Below, in pieces: positions 23,041 to 34,144 of a stretch of DNA of 64,000 nt; positions within the stretch are counted from its first letter, which is position 1; the number at the start of each line of letters is the position of its first letter. Origin of the DNA: Anastrepha obliqua (taxonomy: Eukaryota > Arthropoda > Insecta > Diptera > Tephritidae); NCBI RefSeq assembly GCF_027943255.1, contig NC_072895.1, positions 22,046,001-22,110,000 of the forward strand, read 5' to 3'. Below the pieces are notes generated by a model. That model did not search any database. It saw only the letters and a list, made by a program, of their open reading frames with translations, and had not been told where the DNA came from. A program made the position numbers and the translations under genes.

Positions 23041-24610
23041 CATATAAAGTTTAATAACTTCTTAAATTATTTCCAATGACTTTTTTCGCCGGCTGTTTAA
23101 AGTAAATATAAAATTGTTACCTCTTGTTTATGAAGTGCAAATGGATTCGTAACAAATGAAAGGTTTGGCTCACTTGAGTGACGGGTATACTTAACCCTTT
23201 CCGGAAATTTTAATACACATTTAAAGCTGCGTAATTTTGTCAGCTTCTACTTTTGCACGACTTTTTTTTGCCACCAGTATTTTTTCAGATTTCGCTGCAG
23301 AGTAAGTGGAAGTGATTGCGTGTAAGAACAACTTAAGTATATTAAAAGTTTAAAAAGTAAAAAAATCAAAATTCAACTTTCATTTCTTCATTTAAAATCA
23401 TTTAATTAGAAAAAAGATTCAAAGTATTTTTCCCAAATGGTTAAAAGAAGTACAATACACCCACACCTCGCTATCACGGCCACTCTTTATACGGCATTTC
23501 GATATAATGGCCTTTTTCGATTACGACACTTTTTCGATTTACGTCTTAAAATGTTTCATTATACGGCTAATAACTTGCTGAGACAGAGCACCTCTTTCAA
23601 ACGGGGAGCTGATGCGTCTAGTGAGCGCACGAACACATTGTGAGGGGCCAGAGCCAAGGCGAATCCACCTTGGCCAGAGCCTTTTTATCCACGCAACTAA
23701 CCATTAAAACGTTGCCAGATACGCTTTCGCTTTCTTATTTCGAAAAGGGAATAAATCAAGGCGAATTTATTATAATAATAATAAATCCACCTTGGAATAA
23801 ATGTTCTTCTTTAAAATGATCCCGAAGAAGAACCCAGCAATAAGTTATTCCGAGCAGTAAACTCCCGCCAACAATTTATTCAGCTGTTCGTAAAACTTGC
23901 AAATTGTTATTGGTTTTGTTCTTGTTCTCTGTTTGTTAAGTTCTCTGAGTTTAATAAGGAAACTGGGTCTGAGATGAGCAGAGGTCACAAAAGGCCATGC
24001 GATCGCAGTGCAAACTTTGAAGTAGTTCATCTACTGGTTTTTATATGCCTTTTTATTGATATTTTTCTCTTTGAGAGCGAATTCTAGGAAATTAAGTTAT
24101 TGGATAATTTTTAAAGTTGGGCGTATATTTTAAGTCTAATTAATCAACAGCAACGGAAATTGACGTCGACAACGTTTCCTCTGATTAAAACAGATCCGAA
24201 GCATTTTATAACTTTTTTTAGCTGGAAAATGAGGAAACCCCATCCTGTTTGTTGTGTGCTTTTAGTTTTAAGTAAGCATTATTTTAGCAAATAAAATGTC
24301 TAATGAACTTAACACTTTATATATATATTTTTTTTTTTTTTGAGCCGGATGATTTAATTTATTTTTATTTGTATTTGTATGAAAATAATTGGTTTGCTAA
24401 TCGACTTTTCCCTCTACGACCAAGTTTCCGTAGGCCAGAAATGTTTCCGTACAAATATCCCCAAGAGTTGCAAATGAAATTACCTTCGGAGTGGCATTTC
24501 ATACACATATTTTTAAGTCACGAAATGTGAAAGGATTATGCCATGTTGGCAAAAATATGATGCACAACAATACAAGGACGCAGAGGAGCAAGTACCTTCT
24601 ATATTCAACA
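23041..24610. other. lig-Vps28 intergenic DNA
   Basis: Mostly unassigned. 23455-23540 (CCTCGCTATCACGGCC, GATATAATGGCC) vaguely resembles Tigger/pogo ends. Near 23657 AAGGCGAATCCACCTTGG forms a short inverted repeat and recurs at 23758-23796. ORF 24303-24530 shows no domain. Confidence 0.3.
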
Positions 24611-24614
24611 GAAT

Positions 24615-24925
24615 AGGTTAGGTTAGATTTTTTTGATACCATTGAGTAACATGGGAATATCAGTGTTAAATCATCATTGGAACTATTTAGATGCTCTCAT
24701 GAAGCGTAGGATAGGTTTTATACCAGTTAGTTCCGTAAGAAAGCCAAAAGAGTGTTTTCCTAACAACCTTACTCTACTTCTAGCTAAGGCTGGACAGTTA
24801 CAGAGGAAGTATTCTACTGTTTCTTTCTTTTCGTCGTCTGTACAACTTCTGCAGTATTCATGAGTAAATACTCCTAGCCTATAGCCACTGACTGGTGACA
24901 CAAGCCACGACCTTCGAGTTGTTTT
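24615..24925 (-). mobile_element. RNase H-bearing LINE 3' fragment
   Basis: Minus frame: CRSCTDDEKKETVEYFLCNC, then CPALARSRVRLLGKHSFGFL and LTELTGIKPILRFM, the Cys-rich LINE C-terminus. On the minus strand it ends AACCTAACCTATTC. Confidence 0.7.
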
Positions 24926-24929
24926 CTCT

Positions 24930-25730
24930 TGGGAGCCTTTGGCTTATGTAGTCAAATTAGCCTGATTGTAGGTTGGGTTGAAGCGGTTGTCCACTGTGGG
25001 AGACACTTAGGCTCATGGCCCATTGTGATGCCGCGTGGGGAACTTGTCCTTATCCCTCCTAAAACCAATGTGTACTTTTCAAAAATTTGTAAGTTCTTTA
25101 ATGCCGACAGAGCCGAGATCTTCCAATTCATTAAAGGTTTGTCTACCAAAAATGGCGAGTCTACATCTGGATAGTGGAGGACAGTGTCGCAGATGGTTTC
25201 TTCCTCGTCTAGACAACTTCTGCAGAAGTCATGTGTTTGCACACCCATTCTCTAGGCGTGCCTACCGATTAGGCAGAGCCCCGTAATAACTGAAATCAGT
25301 GTGTTAAGACTGTGCTTATCTCTTCTTAGTAGAAGTTCCGTGCATTTAGTACTGAGAGTCGGCCACAGCTGTCGGCCGATTTTGAAAGTGGCTCCATGAC
25401 GCTATCTTTCATGCGCTACTCTTACAATTTCTTCGAGGGGATACGTACATAGTTGCCATGTTTTCAAGGGTATACTGATAGTCTGGTTGTAACGCTGGTA
25501 TGACCTATCCTCCTGGAGAATATTATATTTTATCATTAATTGCACGTTGCGATAGGAGTTACATTATTGCCTCTATTTTCAAGTAGTGGAAGATTAGTAC
25601 CCTTTCTGACTAGCTGGCCGGTCTTGCAATTTCCTTCAATATCTCTATGTTCTGGAACCCATATAGGACTGACCTTGAAGACAACAGAAAAACAAATAAA
25701 AAATATATTAGGAGTTTATTTATTATCTTT
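24930..25730 (-). mobile_element. RNase H-bearing LINE fragment, second copy
   Basis: Minus frames give the end of RNase H (degenerate, near 25680), then LCLIGRHA, CRSCLDEEETICDTVLHYPD and LMNWKISALSALKNLQIF. Frame breaks throughout. Confidence 0.6.
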
Positions 25731-25931
25731 CTAAATACACTTTTTCACTCGGGTATTATAATATTTTTTGTTTTTTTAATAAAATAATATTTAGGTACCA
25801 ATCAAGCTGTTGATCGGCTGCACAAAGTTCCGAGCACAAAAATAATAATTCATTAATAGCTATGAGATTAAATATACATAATTTCATTCCATAAAAAGCA
25901 TTGCTAATACTGCAAAGTATACACAATTCAA

Positions 25932-26564
25932 CTACTGACTGTGCAATAGTTTGGTAAAGTCTGCATATGCCGATTCCAGATCGAATAGAAACTGTCGCAC
26001 TTGCCCTTCGGATAACTCATCTGAAGCTTGCATATCGTTTAGAGTGCTCAGCCAGGTTTCAACTTTTTGTTTCGCTTCGAAATCTTTTGGAATTAATGAA
26101 AGTCGATTCATGTTATCAGCTAAATCTTTTACGTCCGGCTGTAGAGCATCCATTGTGTTCATTTTAAGGCGCAGTTTATCCATGATTGTAATGAATAAGG
26201 ATACGATTTCTGCAATACATTTGGATGTATTCCCCTTGTCATCTCGTATTGTGATCGGCCTGTCTTCACGTATACGCTCGAGCGCTGCAGGGCAGTCCAA
26301 TCGGAATTTCTTTACAAATGTGTCTACATTGGGATACTCATCGCATTGCACTTGCTTGAAAGCGACCTTGTATTGCACCAAATACTTGGAACATGCAGCT
26401 GTATATTCTTGCGGAGTGATGCAATCACGGATGTACGCCTTCTCAAGTTGTTGGAGAGTATTGATGATGGCATACAAGTCCGCCATATTATCGTACTTCT
26501 CGCGTTCACGTGCATTACGATAGAGCTTGACCTCCTCGTACAATTCGGGGCAATTTTCCTGCAT
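25932..26564 (-). CDS. Vps28: Vps28, ESCRT-I subunit
   Basis: A single uninterrupted 210-codon frame reads minus from 26564 to a stop at 25932. The protein starts [20 protein letters not shown] and contains YNM-type helical segments, [19 protein letters not shown] residues near 120 and the C-terminal four-helix domain ([20 protein letters not shown], ending FTKLLHSQ). Length and layout match metazoan Vps28: an N-terminal core (about 1-110) that packs with Vps23/Tsg101 and Vps37, and a C-terminal domain that binds Vps36 of ESCRT-II. The protein acts at the endosome in sorting ubiquitinated cargo into multivesicular bodies. No intron, frameshift or premature stop is seen, so this is a functional gene and not a retrocopy as far as the sequence shows. 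The start is the first ATG in frame, preceded by AGCAATG on the coding strand. It lies about 3.4 kb past the lig 3' UTR, convergent with lig. Confidence 0.95.
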   Translation of the reverse strand: MQENCPELYEEVKLYRNAREREKYDNMADLYAIINTLQQLEKAYIRDCITPQEYTAACSKYLVQYKVAFKQVQCDEYPNVDTFVKKFRLDCPAALERIREDRPITIRDDKGNTSKCIAEIVSLFITIMDKLRLKMNTMDALQPDVKDLADNMNRLSLIPKDFEAKQKVETWLSTLNDMQASDELSEGQVRQFLFDLESAYADFTKLLHSQ

Positions 26565-26569
26565 TGCTT

Positions 26570-27126
26570 AGCTGCTAGTAGAACAATATTAGAAGTCTCG
26601 TTTCTTTTCAACCAAAAAATATAAACAGAAATAGGAATTTCGAACAGATGACGAATTATTTTGCTTTTGATGGATGCCAGATATGACAGTTACCAACCTT
26701 ATGGAATTTCCAATTATCTGCCGGTAGAGTTGCCTGTTATTCGTATTTTCGTTTTTCTTTATTCCCCAACAAGCTAGAAAAGTACTTTTTTTACTAGGGC
26801 CAAATTTTCAGTCCTAGTTCAACTATGCTTTCCAGTTAAACTTTATACAAACACGGAATTTCGCTGGTTTAAACTCAGTTGCAGTTTTTCAGTGCTAGTT
26901 TACGGTGGTAAATATTTAAACTGAGTTTAAGCCTATAAAATTGGGTGTTTAACCATTCGGCGACTTCATATCAAGCAAAGTGCTTCGTTAGTTGGCAGTT
27001 TTACTTAGAACTTTTTTCTCTAAATCAAAGGAAAGCGCCTAAGCTCCAAGTAACGAAACGCCACGGGGGCAAGATTGACAATTTGATCATTAATTGACAA
27101 AATAACAATCAGCTATTTGACAATTG
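26570..27126. other. Upstream of Vps28
   Basis: Probable Vps28 promoter/5' UTR next to 26564, then a palindromic A/T-rich patch with repeated AAACTCAGTT/AACTGAGTTT near 26872 and 26920, possibly a small MITE. No ORF. Confidence 0.35.
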
Positions 27127-27513
27127 GCGTTTGACGGTCAGGCGCGAAGTTTTAATTCAAAATATAAAGAACTGAAGAAAAAAGTAAGTTATTTGGGGGG
27201 GGTGACTACACTTGGGGACAGTGTGGATGGTGGAAGGAAAATGTTGGCGGATGATTTTTTCGCGAGGAGCTTCCCATCAGACTTAGATTCAGGTTACCGG
27301 ACCACTGCAGTGTGTTCCAGGGAGAAGTAGCCGCAATCAAGGAGGCAGCTGATTGGCTGTTCGCATTGCGTCAGGAAAGTAAATATTTACTCCGACAGCC
27401 AGCGGCAATAAGGACCCTCGGGTTAGTGACGGTTCTTTCGAAACTGGTCAGGGAATACCTGGCCTCACTTACGACTACGTCCGAATTCTTTGACATAAGC
27501 CTCATCTGGATTC
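27127..27513 (+). mobile_element. RNase H-bearing LINE, left part of copy split by the Harbinger-type element
   Basis: Two shifted frames read the start of a non-LTR RNase H domain: GDSVDGGRKMLADDFFAR (a DGS-like first block), then FQGEVAAIKEAADWLFALRQ and DISLIWIP. The reading continues at 29199. The 5' part (endonuclease, RT) is missing, so the copy is 5' truncated. Related fragments lie at 24615-25730, 29950-30560, 44200-44700, 48480-49095 and 56320-57018. Clade I/LOA/R1-like is inferred from a downstream RNase H. Confidence 0.65.
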
Positions 27514-27516
27514 CTG

Positions 27517-29195
27517 TAGTGCGATTCACTAACTCTTATCGATTCGACAATTGTTTGTTTTGTCGACAGTATATGTCGATTGCACCGTCGATTGTGCTAT
27601 TCACCAACTTATGTTATCTAACACTGAACAGCTGTTTTCTTCTATTTATTCAAACTGATAGAGAGTGGCATCTTTGTCAAATTAAATGTCAAAATGAGCG
27701 ACTAACACAAAGGAAAAGAACAAAGAAACATACTAGCCAAGCATTAGATTCAATTTTAAGTGTTTTCTACCAATTATATTTGCATAAAGTAATTACAATA
27801 ATATAACTGTTTATTTAAATTTATTGTTTTATTAATACTTTTTGTATATTGCTTTAGGATGACATCAACAGCTACTAAAAGAAGTCGTGCCACACCCGAG
27901 CAGCTAAATCGTATGCTTGACTACCTAATGGAAGTCCCGGGCCTAGCAGGATCTAGGTTCCACAGCCTCCATGGTAAGTTCGAATGCGACAAAAAATGGA
28001 GCGAGCTAGCAAGAAAGTTAAATAGTCTGGGTGGAGCAGTGAAGACAGTCAATCAATGGCACAAGGTAAGAAAATATTGTGTTATTACTTAAAAGTAGAG
28101 AGATGTTAATCATTTCCCTAAAAAGGTATGGCGGGACTTAAAAAGCCGCACCAGCATCAAAGTACGGAATCGGCGAAGGCAACAAGCTTTAACTGAAAAC
28201 AGGCCTATCAGTGAGGAGCCCCTAACGGAATTCGAGAGGCGGGTGTCTGCTCTTATAGGGGAAGAATATATGAATGGGCACGATTCAACAGCTGAAAATA
28301 TTCCACTAGAGCAGGTAAATTGCATAAAGTGTATGTTTTAAAGTGTAACTTACTGGTGTGTAAATTGTTAGGTAATCCAAATGGGTATCGAAGTGAAAGA
28401 TGAAAGCATGATTTCGGTAGCCCCATCGCCTTTACGGACGCCACTTGCAGAAAATTTCACGCTGAGGTCAGGTAATTCGCACTTCTCAGACAGGAGAACA
28501 CCACGGGCGAGCTTGAAAAGAAAGCGCATGGAAGAAGACGGTGATGCTCGGAAGAAATTTTTGGAAATAGCAGAAAAACAGGCAGATGCACTAAAGGTAA
28601 TTTCTTTTGAACTTTATATAAAATAATTTTATTATATTTGTCCATTGGTGATTGTTTTTTAATAGATGCTAGCCCAGTCGAGTGTAGAAACCGTAGAAGT
28701 CGCGAAACAACAAGCAGATGCTTTAAAGGTAATTTATTTTCAACACATAAAAGTTCAATTTTATTAATTGTTCTTGCTATTTTTTAATAGATCTTAGCCG
28801 AAAGCAGCTCTGCAAGTGTCCAGGCGAATAAAATGATGGCGGAGGCAATAACCGTATTGGGGAATGGTTTGAGCGCTACCGCGGAAACATTCAACAATCT
28901 AACGCCAATCATAAGCCAAATACTCAAAAGACATACTCGCACTTTTTAAATAAGTTTTTGATCATAAAATTTCACAGTTCTGATTAAAATTACTAATTCT
29001 TCTTTATCGTTTGATTTAACAACACCAAAATTATTGTCGTTTAGATTGCGATAATCGACATCGTAACCAATCAGCTGATTTTGCCTTGTCGATTTTCGTA
29101 ATGAAATGGGTTACTGAATAGCAGAATCATAAAAATTGTGGTTAAGGAAAGATAACAAAGCAAATATCGATAAAATATGTTAGTGAATCGCACCA
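27517..29195 (+). mobile_element. PIF/Harbinger-type element carrying only a SANT/Myb-like gene
   Basis: Terminal inverted repeats of 17 bp, T(A/G)GTGCGATTCACTAAC, lie at 27517-27533 and 29179-29195, one mismatch apart, with a second shared TATCGAT just inside. They are flanked by a 3-bp direct repeat CTG (27514-27516, 29196-29198). Removing the element and one CTG restores ATT-CCT-GGT-CAC (IPGH) in the RNase H frame of the LINE it interrupts, which fixes the ends. No DDE transposase frame is present; the element holds the spliced gene at 27859-28949. PIF/Harbinger elements usually encode a transposase plus a Myb/SANT-like DNA-binding partner, so this one may be moved in trans. Family assignment rests on TIR, 3-bp target site and cargo. 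Confidence 0.8.
27859..28949 (+). CDS. SANT/Myb-like (zeste-like) DNA-binding protein of the Harbinger-type element
   Basis: Five exons, 27859-28065, 28126-28314, 28372-28596, 28666-28728 and 28791-28949, all joined in phase 0 by GT-AG introns of 57-69 bp, give 280 residues. Residues about 9-75 (TPEQLNRMLDYLMEVPGLA, then KKWSELARKLNSLGGAVKT and WHKVWRDLKSR) have the spaced tryptophans and helices of a Myb/SANT-like domain of the zeste or Myb_DNA-bind_5 kind. The middle is acidic and Ser/Pro-rich with a basic stretch RASLKRKRMEE (possible nuclear signal). The C-terminus has two 21-residue repeats ending KQADALK and KQQADALK, encoded at the ends of exons 3 and 4, then a related helix in exon 5. 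Expected role: nuclear factor binding the element's ends and assisting a transposase encoded elsewhere. ORF and all splice sites are intact. The TTTAG just before the ATG could be an acceptor for a 5' UTR intron. Confidence 0.8.
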
Positions 29196-29198
29196 CTG

Positions 29199-29720
29199 GT
29201 CACAGCGACATTGCGGGAAACTGTGAGACGGAAGAGCTGGTCGGATAAGGGACATGTGAGGTGATTTCCCCGCGAAGGGAGAGAATTGGGATCCCCCTGA
29301 CTACCTACGGTCTGCTCCTGGAAAGATGGGCTTCGCGCCAACACAGCGAGCGTTTGGCAAGTACACAAACTTGTAAGCTCGCGAAATCCTTCTGGCCACG
29401 TGTGCATCGGTGGCGCTCGGACGAGCTTCTGAGGTTGCAAAATATCAGCTCTCGAATCTCGTGGGTTTTCTCACAGGAGAGATTGTGAGATTTGGAATTA
29501 CCTCAAGTCCTTTTTGCGATGGGTGTATGGAGGATGAGGTGGAATAATCTCAGCACCTTTTCCTTAGCTGTCCTGCTCTGGCGGGGTTGAGATCTAGGCA
29601 TCTTGGCTCTTTCTTCTTTGATACGCTTGCTGATATAGCTGGCGTTGACATTAATAATCCGATGGATTTCATTAGGAGCACAAAGTAGTTGACACAAACG
29701 CAGCACAGTCATCGTTCATA
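29199..29720 (+). mobile_element. RNase H-bearing LINE, right part (3' end)
   Basis: Resumes the interrupted frame with GHSDIAGNCETEEL, the catalytic-site end of RNase H. With frame shifts it continues to the Cys-rich C-terminus (FCDGCMEDEVE, SCPALAGLRSRHLGSFFFD, AGVDINNPMDFI). Decayed: stops and indels are present. CTTAACCTAAC near 29897 resembles the CCTAA tails of sister copies, but unrelated sequence may lie between. Confidence 0.6.
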
Positions 29721-29949
29721 ATCCACACACTTTAAACCCATCCTCCTAACCATCCCACCACCACCTCTCCCCGCCCGCTCCCTTCATCCCATCGGTTTTC
29801 TCTTTCATCTTACCTCCTTCACAATGATATCACAAAGAACGAATCCGTTTATGTTCGTCCCATTTCTGTGCCCATTCCTTGGGTAACCATTCCAACTTAA
29901 CCTAACCCAAGACAATGATTCATTCTACAATGTTGAAACTTATTCGTGT

Positions 29950-30560
29950 TTAATTCAATACAATCTTGAAATTGGTTTAGGTTAAACCTACCGATAATTG
30001 ATTTTGATTTCGATAAACCCGGTAGATTATCCCAGTATGATCCTCTTCGTCTTTCCCTGACTTCCTGAGTGAGGGAGAAAGTGGTTACGGGCCTATAAAT
30101 GGGGAGCCCTCATCTTTTATTATTAATTTAACTGCCACTTCCTTTCCAATAATTCCTATGCGTTCCGGAATCCACAGAACACGTACCTGGTTGTTCTAGT
30201 CTAAGATATTCAACTTTTCAATACATTTTATACCCAGTTTTAATGTAACCTGGAAAGAGTTGAGAGCTTTGATTGTTGATGGCTGCCTGGCTAACAGTAA
30301 GGATGGTTATGCTTCTCTTGTTATAGTTGCCCTCAAGGATAAAATGAGCGCATCCTTCTATTGTCTAAACTTCCGCATGAAATATACTTGTATTCCTAAT
30401 ACTGCTTGGCGCTTCCGAGTATCTCTTCCTCGGTCCGCAGACACTTGCCCCAGTGAGGGATTAGTCGGTGTACCATGTTATCATGTTCTCTTTTATTTTA
30501 GTAGTTTAAGACGACCCTTCCCAAGTCTTTTTATTGCCCAACTCAATCTTAAAGCGTTTG
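29950..30560 (-). mobile_element. RNase H-bearing LINE fragment
   Basis: Minus strand, several frames: ITWYTD (first catalytic Asp block), SIFHAEV-like, ILTVSQAAIN and WIPERIGIIGKEVA (decayed WxPGHxxIxGNExA). No intact frame. Confidence 0.55.
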
Positions 30561-30989
30561 AAAAAACTGAACGTCGGCTGCATTGTGCCTCATGGCATTA
30601 AGATCTTAGGGGTTAGTTTAGCAAGAATATCAAAATTCCTGCCATATCGTGATGAACGCCCAAATCAATGATTACTTTGGTTGTTCTAAGGCCTTCTCGC
30701 TTGGAATTAGACATGAAGAGATGCGAGTTCTAGAAAAACCTCCATTGATGCCGTGAATATGTATGCACGGCTTCTGTTATGGGCACACACGCAAGGCTTT
30801 GAAACCTTGTTAGTGTGTTTACTACTGATTGCTTCATTGTTCAATGTTTCCAGACTACTGTCCCGTAGGAAAACATAGGTGTGGTTTAGCCGTGTAGATC
30901 TATCGAAATCCAACGGAGAGTCTCTCTTGCCAACAAGTGCTACTTCGGACTAAGTAGACAATTGAGTACAAAAGTCCTCTTTCAATGAA

Positions 30990-31610
30990 CAATACTAACA
31001 CTTTGCGAGGCTCTCATCATGCCCATCCTAACGTATGTATGGCGCAGAAGCGTGGACGATGACAGTATACGATGAAGCGTCCCTTGGATTGTTTGAGAGT
31101 AAAATTCTGCGAAGGATTTTGGACCTTTGCACGTTGGCGATGGCGAGTATCGTAGACGATGGAACAAAGAGCTTCATGAGCTTTACGACGACATAAACAT
31201 AGCGCAGCGAATAAAGATCCAGCGGCTATGTTGGCTGGGTCATGTCGTCCGATTGAATACAAACGCTTCGGCTTTGAAAGTATTCAATGCGGTACTAGCT
31301 GGTTGTAGCATAGGGAGAGGAAGGCCTCCTCTACATTGAAAAGATTAGGCGGAGAAGGACTTGGTTTAACCAACTGGCGCCGGGTAGTAAGAGAAAGAAA
31401 TGATATATGGTTCACTAGACAGGGCTAGTTTACTGGGGCGGCAGCCCTTGGTCGGGGAAAACCCGAGTTATTCTGATAACGTACAATAGAATCGGCTGCC
31501 AAGGGAATAAAAAAGAAGGAAACAACTGGCGCGCTTTGTTACACTCGGCCAAAATCGTTATCGTCGGTTATCGCACCAATCAAGAAGAAGAAGATCTGTC
31601 GTAGTAATTC
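30990..31610 (+). mobile_element. Endonuclease-RT LINE 3' end, with family B insert
   Basis: Plus frames: GDGEYRRRWNKELHELYDDI, then IKIQRLCWLGHVVRLNTNAS and GRGRPP, the post-RT C-terminus typical of this LINE type. The 3' end reads CCAAAATCG...CCAATCAAGAAGAAGAAG (31593). A family B repeat interrupts at 31405-31505. Confidence 0.7.
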
Positions 31611-31614
31611 TGGT

Positions 31615-32535
31615 GTTCATCTCCAACTTTTTCCTCCAATCGATTTAAGCGTCATGAAATTCCCACTGAAAAACTAGTCCTCGGAGTTTTTATATTATAG
31701 GTATGTCCATATTTTCAGTGTAATACTCAAGCCACCCGTTTTGCTTATGCCTTTCTGAATCTCAATATCATGAAAATTTACCCAAAATCGGACTTAGTTA
31801 ATGCCAAGGGCCAAAAAACGATCAGTTTAGTTTGAAATACGGGGCAGGTAGTAGTATGGTTATGCTAATAATTTAAATATATAGTTATATTATAATGTTA
31901 CATACTACTATACTTAGTTACATGATCACCCTATTCCTATATGTATTATACCTACTCTTAATTCTAACTTAATCTTACTCTTATATTTAATTACTTATGC
32001 TAACTCTAATGTAAACCAACAACTGCTTTACATACTTTCTCACACTCTACACCCACACGCTTACTCACGCACTCAACATACACACAACATGCATTCCTAA
32101 CATTCATTTGCTAGCTTTACTTTCTCCCATTCTCATTAAATGTAAATATTAGTTAAGCTTTAAGTTAAGAAGAGTTTTTGTAAAAAGGAGAGTGAAATAA
32201 AGTTCTTTGACTGAAGAAGACGTGTTTTACTTCATTATTATATATTTTGGCACATCACTGTAGGTAATTTGAAAGAAAGATTTTTATGATATTTGCGCAA
32301 GCCTCTCGGTGAGGTCGGCCATTAATAAAATAAAACATCCATATCAGTACAATCAGTAATGGAATGTTTATGAGCGCAATAGACCATTTAAAGTCCAATG
32401 TTGTTGCGTTGAATATTTTTCGTGATATGAGTAATAGGAGTTAGTACTCGTAGTTGTAATAGCGTTACACTTTATTGACTTTGAAACACTTGACAACGAC
32501 GCCGTACTGGTGTGCACATAGCAGCTTGATTAAAA
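31615..32535. other. Intergenic, nothing recognised
   Basis: A/T-rich; no supported ORF or repeat ends. Confidence 0.4.
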
Positions 32536-32539
32536 AGTT

Positions 32540-33425
32540 TCCGGAATTTATTTAGGAATTTCAATATACTATACAAATTTATTCCTAAAAAATGTTATTA
32601 TCGCCTTCAAAGTATTCCACTTCAACTGCAATGCACTTATGCCAGTGTTTTATTAGCTCTCGAAATCTTTCTGTATTTCGAATTTCGGTATAGCTCAGAG
32701 CCGTCTTCCATTGCTTCATTTCGACTGTTAAAACGCGTTGCCTGTAGTGGTTTTTTGACTCGACCAAACCGAAAAAAATCGCAGGGATTATAGCAGGTGA
32801 ATTCGATGGCTGTTGGATGGTACTCGTTTCGTTCTTGGCCAAAAATTCGCGGATAATGATGGCCCTATACGACAGTGCGTTATCATGGTGCAAAATTCAC
32901 GAGTTGTTTTCCCACAAATTCTTTATTTTTTGGCGAATTGCTTCACCTAAACATCTCATAACGCCCAAATAATAGTCCTTATTATAATTAGTCCTGACCT
33001 TCTGCCGAAATTTCGTGCTGTACAATGCCGTTGAAATCTATAAAAACCTTGCGTATCGCTTTGTTTTTTGACTGAAAACAACGTGGTTTTTTTGGTCCTG
33101 GTTTATTCGGAGCTCTCTACCCACTCGCCTGATGTATGGAATTGCGTGTCGTACGCATAAACTCCTGTCTCTCCCCAATAATGATGCGGTTCATGAATGT
33201 TGTGTCGGATTTAGTCGTGGAAATCATGTCTTTGGCGTTATCAACGCCCTTTTTTTTGCATGAAATTCAAGTCCTTTGGGTCCAACTTTGCAGCAAGACG
33301 CCGCAAATCCAAGTCATTAACTACAATCCCCTGAACAGACCCATAAGCATAAGTTTGTGCCCTTTGGCAGCTCTCTGATGATTAATTCGCGGTTATTGAT
33401 CAACTTTTCTTTCATCTTATTGATG
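32540..33425 (-). mobile_element. mariner-like relic
   Basis: Minus strand: MHHDNALSYRAIIIREFLAK (second catalytic Asp block), then WHKCIAVEVEYFEGDNN at the C-terminus. The third Asp region is decayed (SNSPAIIPAIFFGL). Ends not determined. Confidence 0.7.
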
Positions 33426-33429
33426 TTTT

Positions 33430-33715
33430 CGGCCTGTAGCCGAATAGGTTGGTGCGTGGAATCAAATCTACGTGCTTGAACATCAAATAATTGAAAAAAA
33501 AAAAATTTTTCTCATAGCGGTTGCTATTCGATGAGCAATGGTAAATCTTCGAGTGTATTTCTGCCATAAAAAGGCTCCTCATAAAAACCATTTGCCCTTT
33601 GGAGTCAGCTTAAAACTGTAGGTGGCTCCATTTGGGGAACAACATCAAGAAGCGCGCCATAAATAGGAGGAGCTGGGCCGAACACCTAACTGAAGTGTAA
33701 GCGCCAATTATTTAT
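33430..33715 (+). repeat. tRNA-derived SINE, copy 5
   Basis: TAGCCGAATAGGTTGGTGCG head and AAGGCTCCTCATAAAAACCA body, more diverged than copies 2 and 4. Confidence 0.7.
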
Positions 33716-34144
33716 TTTTGTTTATTGATGTTTCTATAAGTTTTCAATGTCAACGGCCTGCCACTACGTTCGTCATCCTCGATGGGTTCACGGTCTCTAC
33801 TAAAGCGTTCGTACAACTCGTAAACGGCTGTCTTCTTTAGCGTACCATAACCGAAGCAGCTTCCCAATATTTCTAAGGTTTTCGCAACTTTGAATCTATT
33901 TTTAACTTAACTTAATTTAAATTTAACACAAAGTCATTGTTGCAAATTCAAATCCATTTTTAAAATTGGAAAAAAAAATCGAAAACACGTGCAGAGTTGT
34001 ATTTACTCAAGGCGCCGTAAATTTTACAAATGTCAAGCAATGGCGATACAGTTTTGAATTTAGGAATCTTAATCACAGATGTGGCAACATAACAAAAAGA
34101 AAACATAACTCAAATCAGTTCATCTGGCGGCTGTTCCGGGAACT

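Noticed and set aside
23455..23640. Tigger/pogo-like terminal sequence (CTCGCTATCACGG)
   Set aside because: Only a vague resemblance; no second end, no transposase, no TA duplication located.
25951..26523. 190-codon plus-strand ORF
   Set aside because: Exact antisense overlap with Vps28; no domain, explained by codon bias of the real gene.
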